From: Mucilaginibacter sp. SG564
Lineage (GTDB): Bacteria > Bacteroidota > Bacteroidia > Sphingobacteriales > Sphingobacteriaceae
DNA: 64,000 nt
Direction of reading: 5' to 3'
Assembly: GCF_013149275.1 (NCBI RefSeq)
Contig: NZ_JABGNA010000002.1
Coordinates: forward strand, 248,001-312,000
In this document: in pieces, positions 8,597 through 17,056 of the stretch
How positions within the stretch are numbered: the stretch's first letter is position 1
How the letters are laid out: the number at the start of each line of letters is the position of its first letter
Notes under the pieces: model-generated
What the model was told of the DNA's origin: nothing
The model's database searches: none
The model's input: the letters and a program-made list of their open reading frames with translations, nothing else
Position numbers and translations under genes: made by a program

Positions 8597-9262
8597 ATGC
8601 AACCTGAACTTATCACCTTTAAACACTTTAATGATCCGGCGTTGGCAGAAGATCTGACCGGGGTTCTGGAACAACATGGCATCCCTTATGAAGTAGAAGA
8701 GGGTAAATTTTCATTTGATCCGGCGTTTGTAAATAGTGAATTATCCAAGGATTACGCTGTAAAAATACGTGCGGTGGATTTTGAACTGGTAAACCGGCTG
8801 CTTAATGATAACGAACGCTCCAATATTGATCAGGCAGATCCTGATCATTACCTGTTTGGTTTCAGTAACGATGAGCTCATAGATGTTTTGGCCAAAGCCG
8901 ACGAATGGAGCCCATTCGATTATCAGCTCGCCCGTAAGATACTAACCGAACGCGGGGTTGAAATTAATGATCAGGAACTATCTAACCTTCACAAAAGCAG
9001 GATAGAAGCGCTTAAGGAACCCGAAGCACCACAAACCACCTGGATTATCTTAGGATATATATTCGCTATTGCAGGTGGGCTATTAGGCATTTTTATTGGC
9101 TGGCACTTGTCATCCTTCAAAAAAACGCTTCCCGATGGCGAACGTGTATACGGCTATAGTGAAAACGATCGAAAACAAGGAAAACGAATATTTTACTTAT
9201 CCATTGTCTTCTTTATCATCGGTATTATATTCAAATTTTCATCAGCACTTAGTGCAAACTGA
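8597..9262 (+). CDS. Membrane protein with N-terminal DUF2007-like domain
   Basis: 221 residues. The first ~75 residues (ITFKHFNDPALAEDLTGVLEQHGIPYEVEE...VKIRAVDFELVNRLL) resemble the DUF2007/putative signal-transducing fold. The middle is helical and acidic. Two transmembrane segments lie at ~150-175 and ~200-217, separated by a short charged loop. There are 25 bases to the gene before it and 14 to the one after. Function unknown; the domain call is tentative. Confidence 0.7.
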   Translation: MQPELITFKHFNDPALAEDLTGVLEQHGIPYEVEEGKFSFDPAFVNSELSKDYAVKIRAVDFELVNRLLNDNERSNIDQADPDHYLFGFSNDELIDVLAKADEWSPFDYQLARKILTERGVEINDQELSNLHKSRIEALKEPEAPQTTWIILGYIFAIAGGLLGIFIGWHLSSFKKTLPDGERVYGYSENDRKQGKRIFYLSIVFFIIGIIFKFSSALSAN

Positions 9263-9276
9263 TATTAGATCAACCT

Positions 9277-9591
9277 TTGGCCAACCTTCTTTTCATCTGC
9301 AGTAAAAATCAATGGCGAAGCCCAACGGCCGAGCTTTTATTTAAAAACCACCCCGTGCACCAGGCATACTCAGCCGGAACCAGCGACAAAGCGCGTATCC
9401 GGGTAAACCAGAAAATGATTGACCGGGCAGATGTGATATTTGTGATGGAGCGCAAACATCAGCAACTGTTAAAACAGAGATTTGACGTGACTGGTAAAGC
9501 TTTACTGGTTCTGAATATTGAAGATAATTATCAGTTTAATGCCCCGGAGTTGGTGGCGATTTTGGAAGAGGCTTTGAGGGAGTATTTGTAG
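9277..9591 (+). CDS. Low-molecular-weight protein tyrosine phosphatase-like protein
   Basis: 104 residues, starting at TTG so that the first strand (ANLLFICS) is intact. The P-loop is CSKNQWRS at residues 8-15, which fits CX5R(S/T) but departs from the usual CxGNxCRS: the second cysteine is Trp. The protein is about two thirds of classical LMW-PTP length, as in a short Bacteroidota subfamily. The general acid DP motif is not evident near the C-terminus, where LNIEDNYQ occupies the region. It may be a phosphatase of altered activity or a non-catalytic relative. It follows the membrane protein by 14 bases. Confidence 0.75.
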   Translation: MANLLFICSKNQWRSPTAELLFKNHPVHQAYSAGTSDKARIRVNQKMIDRADVIFVMERKHQQLLKQRFDVTGKALLVLNIEDNYQFNAPELVAILEEALREYL

Positions 9592-9612
9592 CACAACTTT
9601 AATCAAATAATA

Positions 9613-9647
9613 ATTGCGTCATTGCGAGCGCAGCGTGGCAATGACGT
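9613..9647. repeat. Short GTCATTGCGAG-type palindrome
   Basis: CGTCATTGC...GCAATGACG forms a hairpin between two convergent genes. It belongs to the commonest palindrome family of this window and may act as a bidirectional terminator. Confidence 0.6.
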
Positions 9648-9692
9648 GATGGGTTAGGCCATCTGCACATTTGAAATCCGAATATCTGATCC

Positions 9693-12587
9693 CTACCCCA
9701 ATATCTCCCGGATATCATCAGCGGTAAGCGATTTGATAAAACTTTCTTCGGTGGTGATGAGCGCGCGACTCAGGCTTAGTTTGCGCTGCTGCAAGGCCAG
9801 GATCTTTTCTTCCACGGTATCTTTAGTGATGAACTTGTAGATGAACACGTTTTTGGTTTGGCCGATGCGGTGCGTACGGTCAATAGCCTGTTGTTCTACA
9901 GCCGGGTTCCACCAGGGGTCGAGGATAAATACATAGTCGGCCTCGGTAAGGTTTAAACCTACCCCACCCGCTTTTATCGAGATCAGGAACACGCGTGTTT
10001 TTTGGTCTTCCTGGAATTGTTTTACCACATCGCCGCGGTTTTGGGTGCTGCCATCCAGGTATACGTAAGGAATCCCTTCGCGCTCAAAATGTTCGCGGTA
10101 AATGCTCAGCTGTTTTACAAACTGCGAAAATATGAGCACTTTATGGCCGCCATCCAATACGTTGGTTAAGGTATGTGTCACATTCTCAAACTTACCGCTA
10201 TCGCCCTCATAATCATTATCGATCATGATAGGGTGATTGGCTATCTGCCTTAGTTTAATAAGACCCTGCAACACCTGTATCTGGGTTTTGGCGAAGGTGC
10301 CATCCTCCAGGCTTTTCAACAATTCGTTACGGTACTCTGATTTTACTTTTTCGTATACCGATGCCTGCTCTTCGCTCATCTGGCAATAGAAAAGGTTTTC
10401 GGTTTTTGGTGGCAGCTCGGTAGCTACCTGCTCCTTGGTACGGCGTAAAACAAAAGGTTTTATGAGCGCTTGTAGTTTGCGGGCTTTATCTTCGTCCTTT
10501 TTCTTTTCAATAGGCGTTACAAATTCATTCTGAAAAAACTGCTGACCACCCAGCAAGCCCGGATTGATGAACGACATTTGTGTCCACAGGTCATTCACAG
10601 AATTTTCCACAGGGGTTCCGCTCAATATCAGCTTAAAGCGCGATTTCAATTGCTTAACCGCCTGAAATGATTTAGATGACGGGTTTTTGATATTCTGGCT
10701 CTCGTCCAATATCACATAATCAAAAAAGTACTCTTTGAACATGCCAATATCAATCCGACTGATACCATAAGTAGTGATCACTACATCGTAATTGGCAAAC
10801 ACATCGGCCGAGCGATAACGCATGGTGCCGGTATGTACCATCAGTTTAAGCTGTGGCGCGAATTTTTTAGCCTCGTTAAGCCAGTTATAGATGAGCGAGG
10901 TGGGCATAATTACCAGCGAGGTAGCTTTGCTGCCCGCCGCCTCGGTGTCCTCTTTATGTTTTTGCAGCAGGGCCAGGGTTTGTATGGTTTTACCAAGCCC
11001 CATATCATCGGCCAGGCAGCCGCCAAAATGATAGTTCTTTAAAAAATGGAACCAGTTATACCCGGCCTTTTGATAAGGTCTTAAATTTCCTGCAAAATGC
11101 TCGGGCATAGCCTCCTCTTCCAGCTCTTCAAAGTCGGTTAGTTTTTGCAGCTTGCGGGTCATGGTCACATTAGCCATTTCACCTTCGGCCAGATCATTCA
11201 CCAGGCCTATATGATGGCGGCGCAATTTCAAGTCGTTATTACCTTCCGAAAAATGGAGCAGGTTGCCATATTGCGAAAACCATTTTTCGGGGATCACTGC
11301 GATCTCGCCGGATGGCAGGGTAAATTCCTTTTTACGGTTAAGTATGTGGTTCCGGAGCTGGATGAATGGTATGCTGTAAGGCCCAAACCATACAATGGCA
11401 TGAATATCAAACCAGTCGTTATTTTCTTTTACTTCCAGGTCAATTTTGCTGTTGCCAAACACATAACGTTTTTGGCCATCGGGTTGCTCCAGCTCAAAGC
11501 CCTGCTCAATCAACTCGTCGTGGTGCTGGTTAAGCCATTCAAACACCGAGAACGAATGATCGGCATCTTCATCGTGGTTATCCACCTCCAGGTTCTGGAA
11601 CAGGCTCGATGCGGTTTTCAGCCCCATCTGCTCCAACTGCTGCATCTTGTTCTTTTCCCAGGTGATGGAACGTTTGATGCGGTGGAATATATAATCGTCC
11701 CCATTTTTCTCCATCCGTACCGATACGTGCCTGCCATCGCCGTAAGGGAAAATATAGCCGGCGTATTTAAAATACAATTGCAGCTGCGAAGTGCCTCCTT
11801 CAATATAAATAGGCTTCAGCGCGGCCTGCGCATCGTATTTTTCGGTGTTGATGGTAAATCCTTCAGCATAAACATTATGCTTTTCAATCAGCGGAGCCAC
11901 AAATTTCTCAAAGTATGATTGCTCTGACGACCGTGGAATGGCGATATATCGTTTATTCAGGAATGGCTGTAGCTTTTTACCTTCTATCTCTTTATCAAAA
12001 TAATAAAGGGTATCGTCCAACAACATCCAGGCTGGGTGGTTACAAATGATCTCGGCATTTTTGAACATGAATTCAATACGCATGCCCTGGTATTTAATGG
12101 TGGGGAAATACCTGATCTCCTCCTCATTACGCCTGAAATGGAACAATACCGACGCGGCTTCGGTGGCTATCTGAAGCTTACGCTCGGCAGGGTATCCCTC
12201 TTTGCTCATCTGGTATACGGGTTTACTGCAGAGCAAAGCCAATGCTTCGGCCATACGCTTTTCCATTTTGGGGCGGATGGTATCAAAAAGCTGTTCGTTA
12301 AATATCTTGGAGAAAAATTCAAAAGGGCGGATAGGCTTTTTATAGTACCGTTTAATCACGTTGCCCTGCTCCATCTCCTCCAATATCTTAATCAGTTTAA
12401 TATCGGTATCGTCCAAACAATGGATAAATTCCTTGGCTGTATTAGAAAATAAACGCTGATGGGTTAGTGAAAATTCGCCGTTGGGATTAAGCTGAACGAT
12501 GTGTGGCTCAATAACGTACGACAAATACTCATGCCGGGCAATGGCATAAATGATCTGGCATGGTTTGGTACTGTCGACGCGTAACAT
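9693..12587 (-). CDS. SNF2-family DEAD/DEAH-box helicase
   Basis: 964 residues. A long N-terminal region (~1-480) of unknown fold precedes the SNF2 motor. Motor motifs visible are Walker A with DDMGLGKTIQTL (~527-538), motif II as DESQ (~625), LSGTPVENS, then helicase C with LIFSQFVKQL (~815) and the QAIDRTHRIGQ motif VI. Such proteins are ATP-driven DNA translocases that remodel DNA-bound proteins. DESQ replaces the more common DEAQ/DEAH, which is seen in this family. No SWIM zinc motif was noticed at the N-terminus. It is transcribed alone, and its partner process cannot be told from neighbours. Confidence 0.93.
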   Translation of the reverse strand: MLRVDSTKPCQIIYAIARHEYLSYVIEPHIVQLNPNGEFSLTHQRLFSNTAKEFIHCLDDTDIKLIKILEEMEQGNVIKRYYKKPIRPFEFFSKIFNEQLFDTIRPKMEKRMAEALALLCSKPVYQMSKEGYPAERKLQIATEAASVLFHFRRNEEEIRYFPTIKYQGMRIEFMFKNAEIICNHPAWMLLDDTLYYFDKEIEGKKLQPFLNKRYIAIPRSSEQSYFEKFVAPLIEKHNVYAEGFTINTEKYDAQAALKPIYIEGGTSQLQLYFKYAGYIFPYGDGRHVSVRMEKNGDDYIFHRIKRSITWEKNKMQQLEQMGLKTASSLFQNLEVDNHDEDADHSFSVFEWLNQHHDELIEQGFELEQPDGQKRYVFGNSKIDLEVKENNDWFDIHAIVWFGPYSIPFIQLRNHILNRKKEFTLPSGEIAVIPEKWFSQYGNLLHFSEGNNDLKLRRHHIGLVNDLAEGEMANVTMTRKLQKLTDFEELEEEAMPEHFAGNLRPYQKAGYNWFHFLKNYHFGGCLADDMGLGKTIQTLALLQKHKEDTEAAGSKATSLVIMPTSLIYNWLNEAKKFAPQLKLMVHTGTMRYRSADVFANYDVVITTYGISRIDIGMFKEYFFDYVILDESQNIKNPSSKSFQAVKQLKSRFKLILSGTPVENSVNDLWTQMSFINPGLLGGQQFFQNEFVTPIEKKKDEDKARKLQALIKPFVLRRTKEQVATELPPKTENLFYCQMSEEQASVYEKVKSEYRNELLKSLEDGTFAKTQIQVLQGLIKLRQIANHPIMIDNDYEGDSGKFENVTHTLTNVLDGGHKVLIFSQFVKQLSIYREHFEREGIPYVYLDGSTQNRGDVVKQFQEDQKTRVFLISIKAGGVGLNLTEADYVFILDPWWNPAVEQQAIDRTHRIGQTKNVFIYKFITKDTVEEKILALQQRKLSLSRALITTEESFIKSLTADDIREILG

Positions 12588-12744
12588 TAACTTTTGATAA
12601 AAAATTAATAGAAGTTACATCAACAAAAAATTCAAACGTAATGAGAATTTACTTTATTTGAAAGTGTTTTCTGTTAAATAATTGTTAACACGGTCTATTA
12701 TTTAATTAAAAGTTGATTTTAATTCCCCGCTGCGGTGGGCAAGC

Positions 12745-12924
12745 TCATTCAATTAAGGGATTTTGTAACCCCAGCGGGGTTAAAGCTTTGTAGAAAATGA
12801 TATGCTTAAAACTCAGTGCTGTAGGTACTGTACTCAGGTTGCATACCTACGGCATGCTAAATGCTTCTGTTTTGTTTGCTACAAAGCTTTTACTCCTACG
12901 GAGTATGCTTAAATAATGACATTG
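12745..12924. repeat. MITE-like palindromic repeat, copy A
   Basis: About 180 bp, strongly similar to 24864-25055. Ends are degenerate inverted repeats (TCATTCAATTAAG... and ...CTTAAATAATGACA). Inside are nested arms: CTTTGTAG/CTACAAAG and GTAGGTA/TACCTAC. It carries no coding potential. The rest of this gap (12588-12744 and 12925-12934) is AT-rich with nothing recognised apart from the likely helicase promoter. Confidence 0.85.
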
Positions 12925-12934
12925 GTGGTAGGGG

Positions 12935-14062
12935 CTAAAATTCCAAGGCCAGCTGATCGCCCGGGCCGGCTTCTTTTTCCTGCTTAGGCTTGGTTACCAC
13001 ATCGCCGAAGTTGGAGAGGGATATACCCAGCAGCCGCACTTTGGCATCCTCGGTATAATTAGCCGCCATAATTTGTTTAGCTGTTTTACAGATGGTTTCC
13101 AGATCATTAAAAGCCTCCGGGAAGGATTGGTTGCGGGTGATCTGTTTAAAATCGCTGTATTTTACTTTGAGGGTGAGGGTGCGGCCTTTCAGCTCATATT
13201 TGAGCAGGCGGTTATAAACGGTTTGTGCTATTTTGTCGAGCTCGGCATCCATTTCCTCGAGCGTGGTTAGGTCATAGGCAAAAGTATCTTCGGCCCCCAG
13301 CGATTTGGTTTCGCGGTGGGGTTGTACCTCCCGGTTATCCACACCCCGTACTATCTGGTAGTAAAACCTGCCCGTTTTACCAAAATGCCTTACCAGTTCA
13401 TCTTCAGTTAGTCTTTTGAGGTCGGCACCTGTATGCAGCCCCATTTGCTTCATTTTTTGGGCGGTCACCTTACCCACGCCAAAGAATTTTTCAACGGGCA
13501 ACTGCTCCATAAAATCTTCGATACTGGATGGGCCGATGAATTTTAGTCCATCTGGTTTATTGATATCCGATGCAATTTTGGCTACAAATTTATTGATGGA
13601 TACACCTGCCGATGCCGTGAGCCGCAATTCGTCTTTAATAGCTTGTTTTATCTGTTGGGCTATTTCAATGGCCGAACCTATGTTCAGCTTATCGTTGGTT
13701 ACATCCAGATAGGCCTCATCCAACGATAGTGGCTCGATCAAATCGGTATACCGGCTGAATATCTCCCTGATCTTTTGTGATACTTCGCCATAAGCGGCAA
13801 AACGAGGGCGTACAAATATAGCATCCGGACAAAGCTGTAAGGCTCTTTTTGATGACATGGCGGAGCGAACACCAAACTTGCGCGCTTCATAACTCGCCGT
13901 AGCTACTACCCCACCCCTGCCTTGCGGCGAACCGCCCACCACCAGCGCCTTGCCCCGGTACTCGGGAAAATCGCGCTGCTCCACAGACGCGTAAAAAGCA
14001 TCCATATCAATATGGATAATTTTCCGGATGATCAGGGTGGATTCGTTTGACATGCAGGACAA
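12935..14062 (-). CDS. dinB: DNA polymerase IV (Y-family translesion polymerase)
   Basis: 375 residues, normal length. Palm-domain catalytic motifs are clear: HIDMDAFYASVEQRD near residues 17-31 and SLDEAYLDVT (~114), which supply the metal-binding acidic residues. The HhH thumb region (FFGVGKVTAQKMKQMGL) and little-finger domain follow. The C-terminus ends GDQLALEF, a plausible beta-clamp-binding tail (QLxLF-like). It copies past damaged bases at low fidelity. No LexA box was identified upstream, so SOS control is unproven. It stands alone between the repeat and the DUF922 gene. Confidence 0.96.
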   Translation of the reverse strand: MSCMSNESTLIIRKIIHIDMDAFYASVEQRDFPEYRGKALVVGGSPQGRGGVVATASYEARKFGVRSAMSSKRALQLCPDAIFVRPRFAAYGEVSQKIREIFSRYTDLIEPLSLDEAYLDVTNDKLNIGSAIEIAQQIKQAIKDELRLTASAGVSINKFVAKIASDINKPDGLKFIGPSSIEDFMEQLPVEKFFGVGKVTAQKMKQMGLHTGADLKRLTEDELVRHFGKTGRFYYQIVRGVDNREVQPHRETKSLGAEDTFAYDLTTLEEMDAELDKIAQTVYNRLLKYELKGRTLTLKVKYSDFKQITRNQSFPEAFNDLETICKTAKQIMAANYTEDAKVRLLGISLSNFGDVVTKPKQEKEAGPGDQLALEF

Positions 14063-14162
14063 AGATACGGAGAGCCTTTGCTAAAATGAATAGCTAAATA
14101 AAGAGTTAACTTAGTCCGACCGTTGCTGTAAAAACGCGTCATTGCGCTTTTATATATTGTGT

Positions 14163-14723
14163 TTACCGCCCTTCCCTATCCTCTACCGGCCTAAACTGCA
14201 ACTGCTTTTGAAAATATACATCCCAGCTGTGCTGCTGCACGCGGTTGGTCATGTGTTCGGTGTCCTCATCGTAATCGGTATTCATTTGTTTGTATTTGTT
14301 ATCGATACGGTTGAACAGGTTCATGGCCTCGTATTGGTAATTGCGACTGAAGCGGGTTTTGCCAATTTCGCGCAGTAATTCCTGCTGTTCCAGGTAGGCG
14401 ATGGTATAGTGGCCCTGCTCGTGTTTCAATACTTCGGACAGTACCTGATTGGATGTCACGCGGCTTCGGTCAAGCCACGATCTTTCGGTATTCAGCACCA
14501 GCTTTACAAAGGCATTGAGCATGTAACCTCCGTTTACCCGGCTGGCCTGGTACTTAAAATCAATGGTACAATTGGTATAAGCAACAACGCCACGCGCGTT
14601 TGCGCGCGGCGTGCCGCCAAAATCGTTTATGGTTAGTTGATGAAACTGCTGAGCCTTTGCTCCCGTGATCGTTATTAAAAACAGGGCTAATATTAACGCC
14701 CCCTTCAGCCATCTTACATTCAT
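14163..14723 (-). CDS. DUF922 family exported putative zinc protease
   Basis: 186 residues with a signal peptide (cleavage near GAKAQ, residue ~24). The core contains LKHEQGHYTIAYLEQQELL, an HExxH-type zinc site at about residue 100, which defines DUF922-like putative metalloproteases. A strand-rich lead (ANARGVVAYTNCTIDFKYQ) precedes it. Activity has not been shown for most members. It lies 21 bases downstream of the SPFH gene on the same strand and could share its transcript. Confidence 0.8.
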   Translation of the reverse strand: MNVRWLKGALILALFLITITGAKAQQFHQLTINDFGGTPRANARGVVAYTNCTIDFKYQASRVNGGYMLNAFVKLVLNTERSWLDRSRVTSNQVLSEVLKHEQGHYTIAYLEQQELLREIGKTRFSRNYQYEAMNLFNRIDNKYKQMNTDYDEDTEHMTNRVQQHSWDVYFQKQLQFRPVEDREGR

Positions 14724-14744
14724 GAAATATGCAGGTTAAAACTT

Positions 14745-15695
14745 TTACTTTTTGACACCTTTGACGGCGTCATTATGCAAAAGGTTTAAACTCATCATTT
14801 CTTTTAAGGTGTGCTGCATCTGATCGGTTGATCCATCCAGGAAGATCACGTTGCCCTGTGAATTTTCGGCAAAATGCTTGATGGACTCTGTCCACATGGT
14901 AAACATAATCACCGAAGTATCCATATTGGCCTCGGCCATTTCTTTAGCGGCAACGGTCATACCACGGGCCACTTCCTCACGGAACAGGGCAATACCCTGG
15001 CCACGCAATTGAGCCGCTTCACGCTCGGCCTGTGCCGAAATCTTGATGGCGTTACCTTCGGCCTCAGCGGCTTTTGTTTTGGTGATCAACAAGGCCTGGC
15101 CTTCGTTTTCGGCAGCGGCTTTCAGGTTGTTGGAAGCCACTACCTGGCTCATTGATTTCATGATCACATCATCAAAGGTAATATCGTTCAGTTGCAGATC
15201 CTGCAGGTGATAGCCCCAGCTTTCCAGTATCTGATCAAGCTGTTCTTTTACGTGTTCTACAATATCGCGGCGCAATATCAGTACTTCGCTCTGGCGTTTG
15301 GTAGCTACAAAGGCGCGGATAGAACCCTCAACCGTACGGATAAGCGCCTGCATGAGGTTACGCTCATCAACAAACTTAAAGGCTACGTTTTTAATGGTTT
15401 CTTCCTGCTGGTCAAGCACCGAATACAGCAGCATGGCCTTGAAATAAACATTAGCCTGATCATACGTTACGGCCTGGAACTCCAGCTCCACCGAACGATT
15501 CTGGATAGATATTTTGGAGTATACGTTTTCGATGAAAGGCAATTTAAAATTCAGGCCCGGCGTAAGTATGCGCCGATATTTACCAAATACGGTAATTACC
15601 ACTATAGTGCCCTGTTTTACAGACACAAAAGAGGTAAATATGATAATTAAAACAATGAACGCAATAATAAAAAAACTGATTTGTCCTGGTCCCAT
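14745..15695 (-). CDS. SPFH/band 7 domain membrane protein (stomatin/prohibitin-like)
   Basis: 316 residues. One N-terminal membrane anchor (FFIIAFIVLIIIFTSFVSV, residues ~6-24) is followed by the band 7 domain (KQGTIVVITVFGKYRRILTPGLNFKLPFIE onward) and a long alanine/glutamate-rich coiled coil (LKAAAENEGQALLITKTKAAEAEGNAIKI). These proteins form rings or cages in lipid microdomains and often modulate membrane proteases. No NfeD-type partner is adjacent. The DUF922 gene directly follows. Confidence 0.92.
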   Translation of the reverse strand: MGPGQISFFIIAFIVLIIIFTSFVSVKQGTIVVITVFGKYRRILTPGLNFKLPFIENVYSKISIQNRSVELEFQAVTYDQANVYFKAMLLYSVLDQQEETIKNVAFKFVDERNLMQALIRTVEGSIRAFVATKRQSEVLILRRDIVEHVKEQLDQILESWGYHLQDLQLNDITFDDVIMKSMSQVVASNNLKAAAENEGQALLITKTKAAEAEGNAIKISAQAEREAAQLRGQGIALFREEVARGMTVAAKEMAEANMDTSVIMFTMWTESIKHFAENSQGNVIFLDGSTDQMQHTLKEMMSLNLLHNDAVKGVKK

Positions 15696-15787
15696 GGTTG
15701 ATAATATTTAGATAAATAAATGTAGTACAAATTATTGGTGTGTTATTTGTTTTTATAAAAATGCTTTATAAAACAGCACCAGACAAC

Positions 15788-15973
15788 ATGAACCTAAAAC
15801 GAACTTTTGGAGCCGTATTAACCGTACTCGGTATCATTGGCTTAATTTATACCGGACTGGGAGTTATTAATCATAGCAGCCAAACCACCACATTGGTTGT
15901 TGTAGGAATTATAGCCGTACTATTTTTCTTTACGGGGATCAGTTTGATACGGAATACAAAAGACGAAGCGTAG
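15788..15973 (+). CDS. Small two-helix membrane protein
   Basis: Sixty-one residues from the ATG chosen here. A GTG 48 bases upstream is also in frame but would add a weak leader. Two hydrophobic segments (AVLTVLGIIGLIYTGLGVI and TTLVVVGIIAVLFFFTGISLI) flank a short polar loop, with a charged tail. I recognise the shape as common among Bacteroidota small membrane proteins, but no function is known. The terminator hairpin overlaps its last codons. Confidence 0.65.
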   Translation: MNLKRTFGAVLTVLGIIGLIYTGLGVINHSSQTTTLVVVGIIAVLFFFTGISLIRNTKDEA

Positions 15974-15989
15974 GGCTTCGTCTTTTGCC
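15957..15989 (+). terminator. Rho-independent terminator overlapping the gene end
   Basis: AAAAGACGAAGC and GCTTCGTCTTTT pair perfectly. The stop codon lies within the hairpin loop. Confidence 0.85.
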
Positions 15990-16008
15990 TTTTGTTTTTT
16001 TAACCCAA

Positions 16009-16133
16009 TGTCATTTCGAACGAGGTACGAGGAGAAACTATCTCTTGAGCGTAGCGAAAAATTTTCTGCTCCATACAAGCGTGAGCATTGCAGGTTATAT
16101 AAGACTTCTCCTCGTACCTCGTTCGAAATGACA
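16009..16133. repeat. Palindromic repeat (GTCATTTCGAACGAGG type)
   Basis: Two perfect 28-base arms (16009-16036 and 16106-16133) enclose a ~69-base loop. A related copy lies at 47994-48113. It sits between convergent genes. Confidence 0.85.
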
Positions 16134-16150
16134 AGTTTTTTATAGAAGTT

Positions 16151-16609
16151 TTAGTCTTCGGATTTGCTAAGCAATCCTAAGAGATATTCTCCCAGTTTCT
16201 CAACGTTTTGTTTTAATCCTTCATCGGCTTTGTGAACTTTGACAACCGTTTCAAGTATTTCCGCGTTATCGAATACCATTGTCCAATCAACTTGAGTTTC
16301 ATCGCCTTTGGATTCAAAAAGAACGGTAGTAAAAAAATGCGGATTGAAATGCTCAAACACGATTTTCTTCAAGAGGATAATTTCTTTGTAAATGCTCTTG
16401 TTTGGATAGTTGGTACCATTGGGTGCATGCAGCGTCAGGTTCCATTCACCCTCTTCCTTAAAATCCATTTTGTGGATGGTGGTGGTGAATCCGTTTGGCC
16501 CCCACCAGTTTATAATATGCGCGGGGTCGGTCCAAACTTCCCATAGCAACTCAACCGGGGCTTTAAAGGTTCTGGTTATCCGCATCTCGTGGTTTTCTGT
16601 CTTTGCCAT
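16151..16609 (-). CDS. SRPBCC/AHSA1-domain protein
   Basis: 152 residues with the AHSA1 pattern: RTFKAPVELLWEVWTDPAHIINWWGPNGFTTTIHKMDF near the N-terminus and the late amphipathic helix VKVHKADEGLKQNVEKLGEYL. The fold binds hydrophobic ligands in a cavity. The ORF starts inside the 3' end of the ArsR-family gene upstream, overlapping by 47 bases in another frame, so the two are co-transcribed and translationally linked. This ArsR + AHSA1 pairing is common in bacteria. The ligand is unknown. Confidence 0.9.
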   Translation of the reverse strand: MAKTENHEMRITRTFKAPVELLWEVWTDPAHIINWWGPNGFTTTIHKMDFKEEGEWNLTLHAPNGTNYPNKSIYKEIILLKKIVFEHFNPHFFTTVLFESKGDETQVDWTMVFDNAEILETVVKVHKADEGLKQNVEKLGEYLLGLLSKSED

Positions 16610-16934
16610 AATTTCTGTCTTTTTGAATTTTTGCTATATAATTTTCAAGGTTATCAAAGCGAGCCTCCCATATCACGCGTATCTGATCAAGCCAAACATC
16701 AATCTCCGTCATCTTATCCATTTTGATCTGGTAATAGATCTCCCGCCCCTGCTGGTTTGACTCTACAAGGCCGCATTCTGTCAGTATCTGGATATGCTTG
16801 GATATGGTAGATCGGGCGCCATCAAAATTATCGGCTATGGCACCTGCGGTAATGGTTTGTGAAGCCAAAAGTGCCAGGATGGCCCTTCTGGTAGGATCGG
16901 CTATGGCCTGGAAAATGTCTCGTCTTAATATCAT
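16563..16934 (-). CDS. ArsR/SdpR-family winged-helix repressor
   Basis: 123 residues from the ATG giving MILRRDIFQAIADPTRRAIL, the classical start of this family. A TTG 21 bases upstream would extend it into what looks like the operator, so it was not chosen. The wHTH follows (TAGAIADNFDGARSTISKHIQILTECGLVE). No cysteine metal site is seen, so it probably senses something other than arsenic, or acts with its partner. It overlaps the SRPBCC gene downstream. Direct TCGTyATTTGrCG repeats just upstream suggest autorepression. Confidence 0.9.
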   Translation of the reverse strand: MILRRDIFQAIADPTRRAILALLASQTITAGAIADNFDGARSTISKHIQILTECGLVESNQQGREIYYQIKMDKMTEIDVWLDQIRVIWEARFDNLENYIAKIQKDRNYGKDRKPRDADNQNL

Positions 16935-16936
16935 CT

Positions 16937-16979
16937 TGTCGTCAAATAACGACAAATATATGTAACGCCAAATGACGAC
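16937..16979 (-). promoter_or_regulatory. Candidate ArsR operator
   Basis: On the minus strand TCGTCATTTGGCG and TCGTTATTTGACG are near-identical direct repeats ahead of the ArsR start. Each half is itself partly palindromic (CGTTATTTGACG). The position suits autorepression. Confidence 0.45.
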
Positions 16980-17002
16980 GCAAATTTTTGCTGCATTTTT
17001 TA

Positions 17003-17044
17003 TAAAACAAAAAGGCGGATCAATTGATCCGCCTTTTTGTTTTA
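17003..17044 (-). terminator. Rho-independent terminator of the S9 peptidase gene
   Basis: AAAAAGGCGGATCA/TGATCCGCCTTTTT is a perfect palindrome with A and T runs, 13 bases past the peptidase stop. Confidence 0.92.
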
Positions 17045-17056
17045 TATCTTCGATGC

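Noticed and set aside
11145..11918. 257-residue plus-strand frame inside the SNF2 helicase gene
   Set aside because: Antisense shadow of a well-supported gene, with no recognisable domain.
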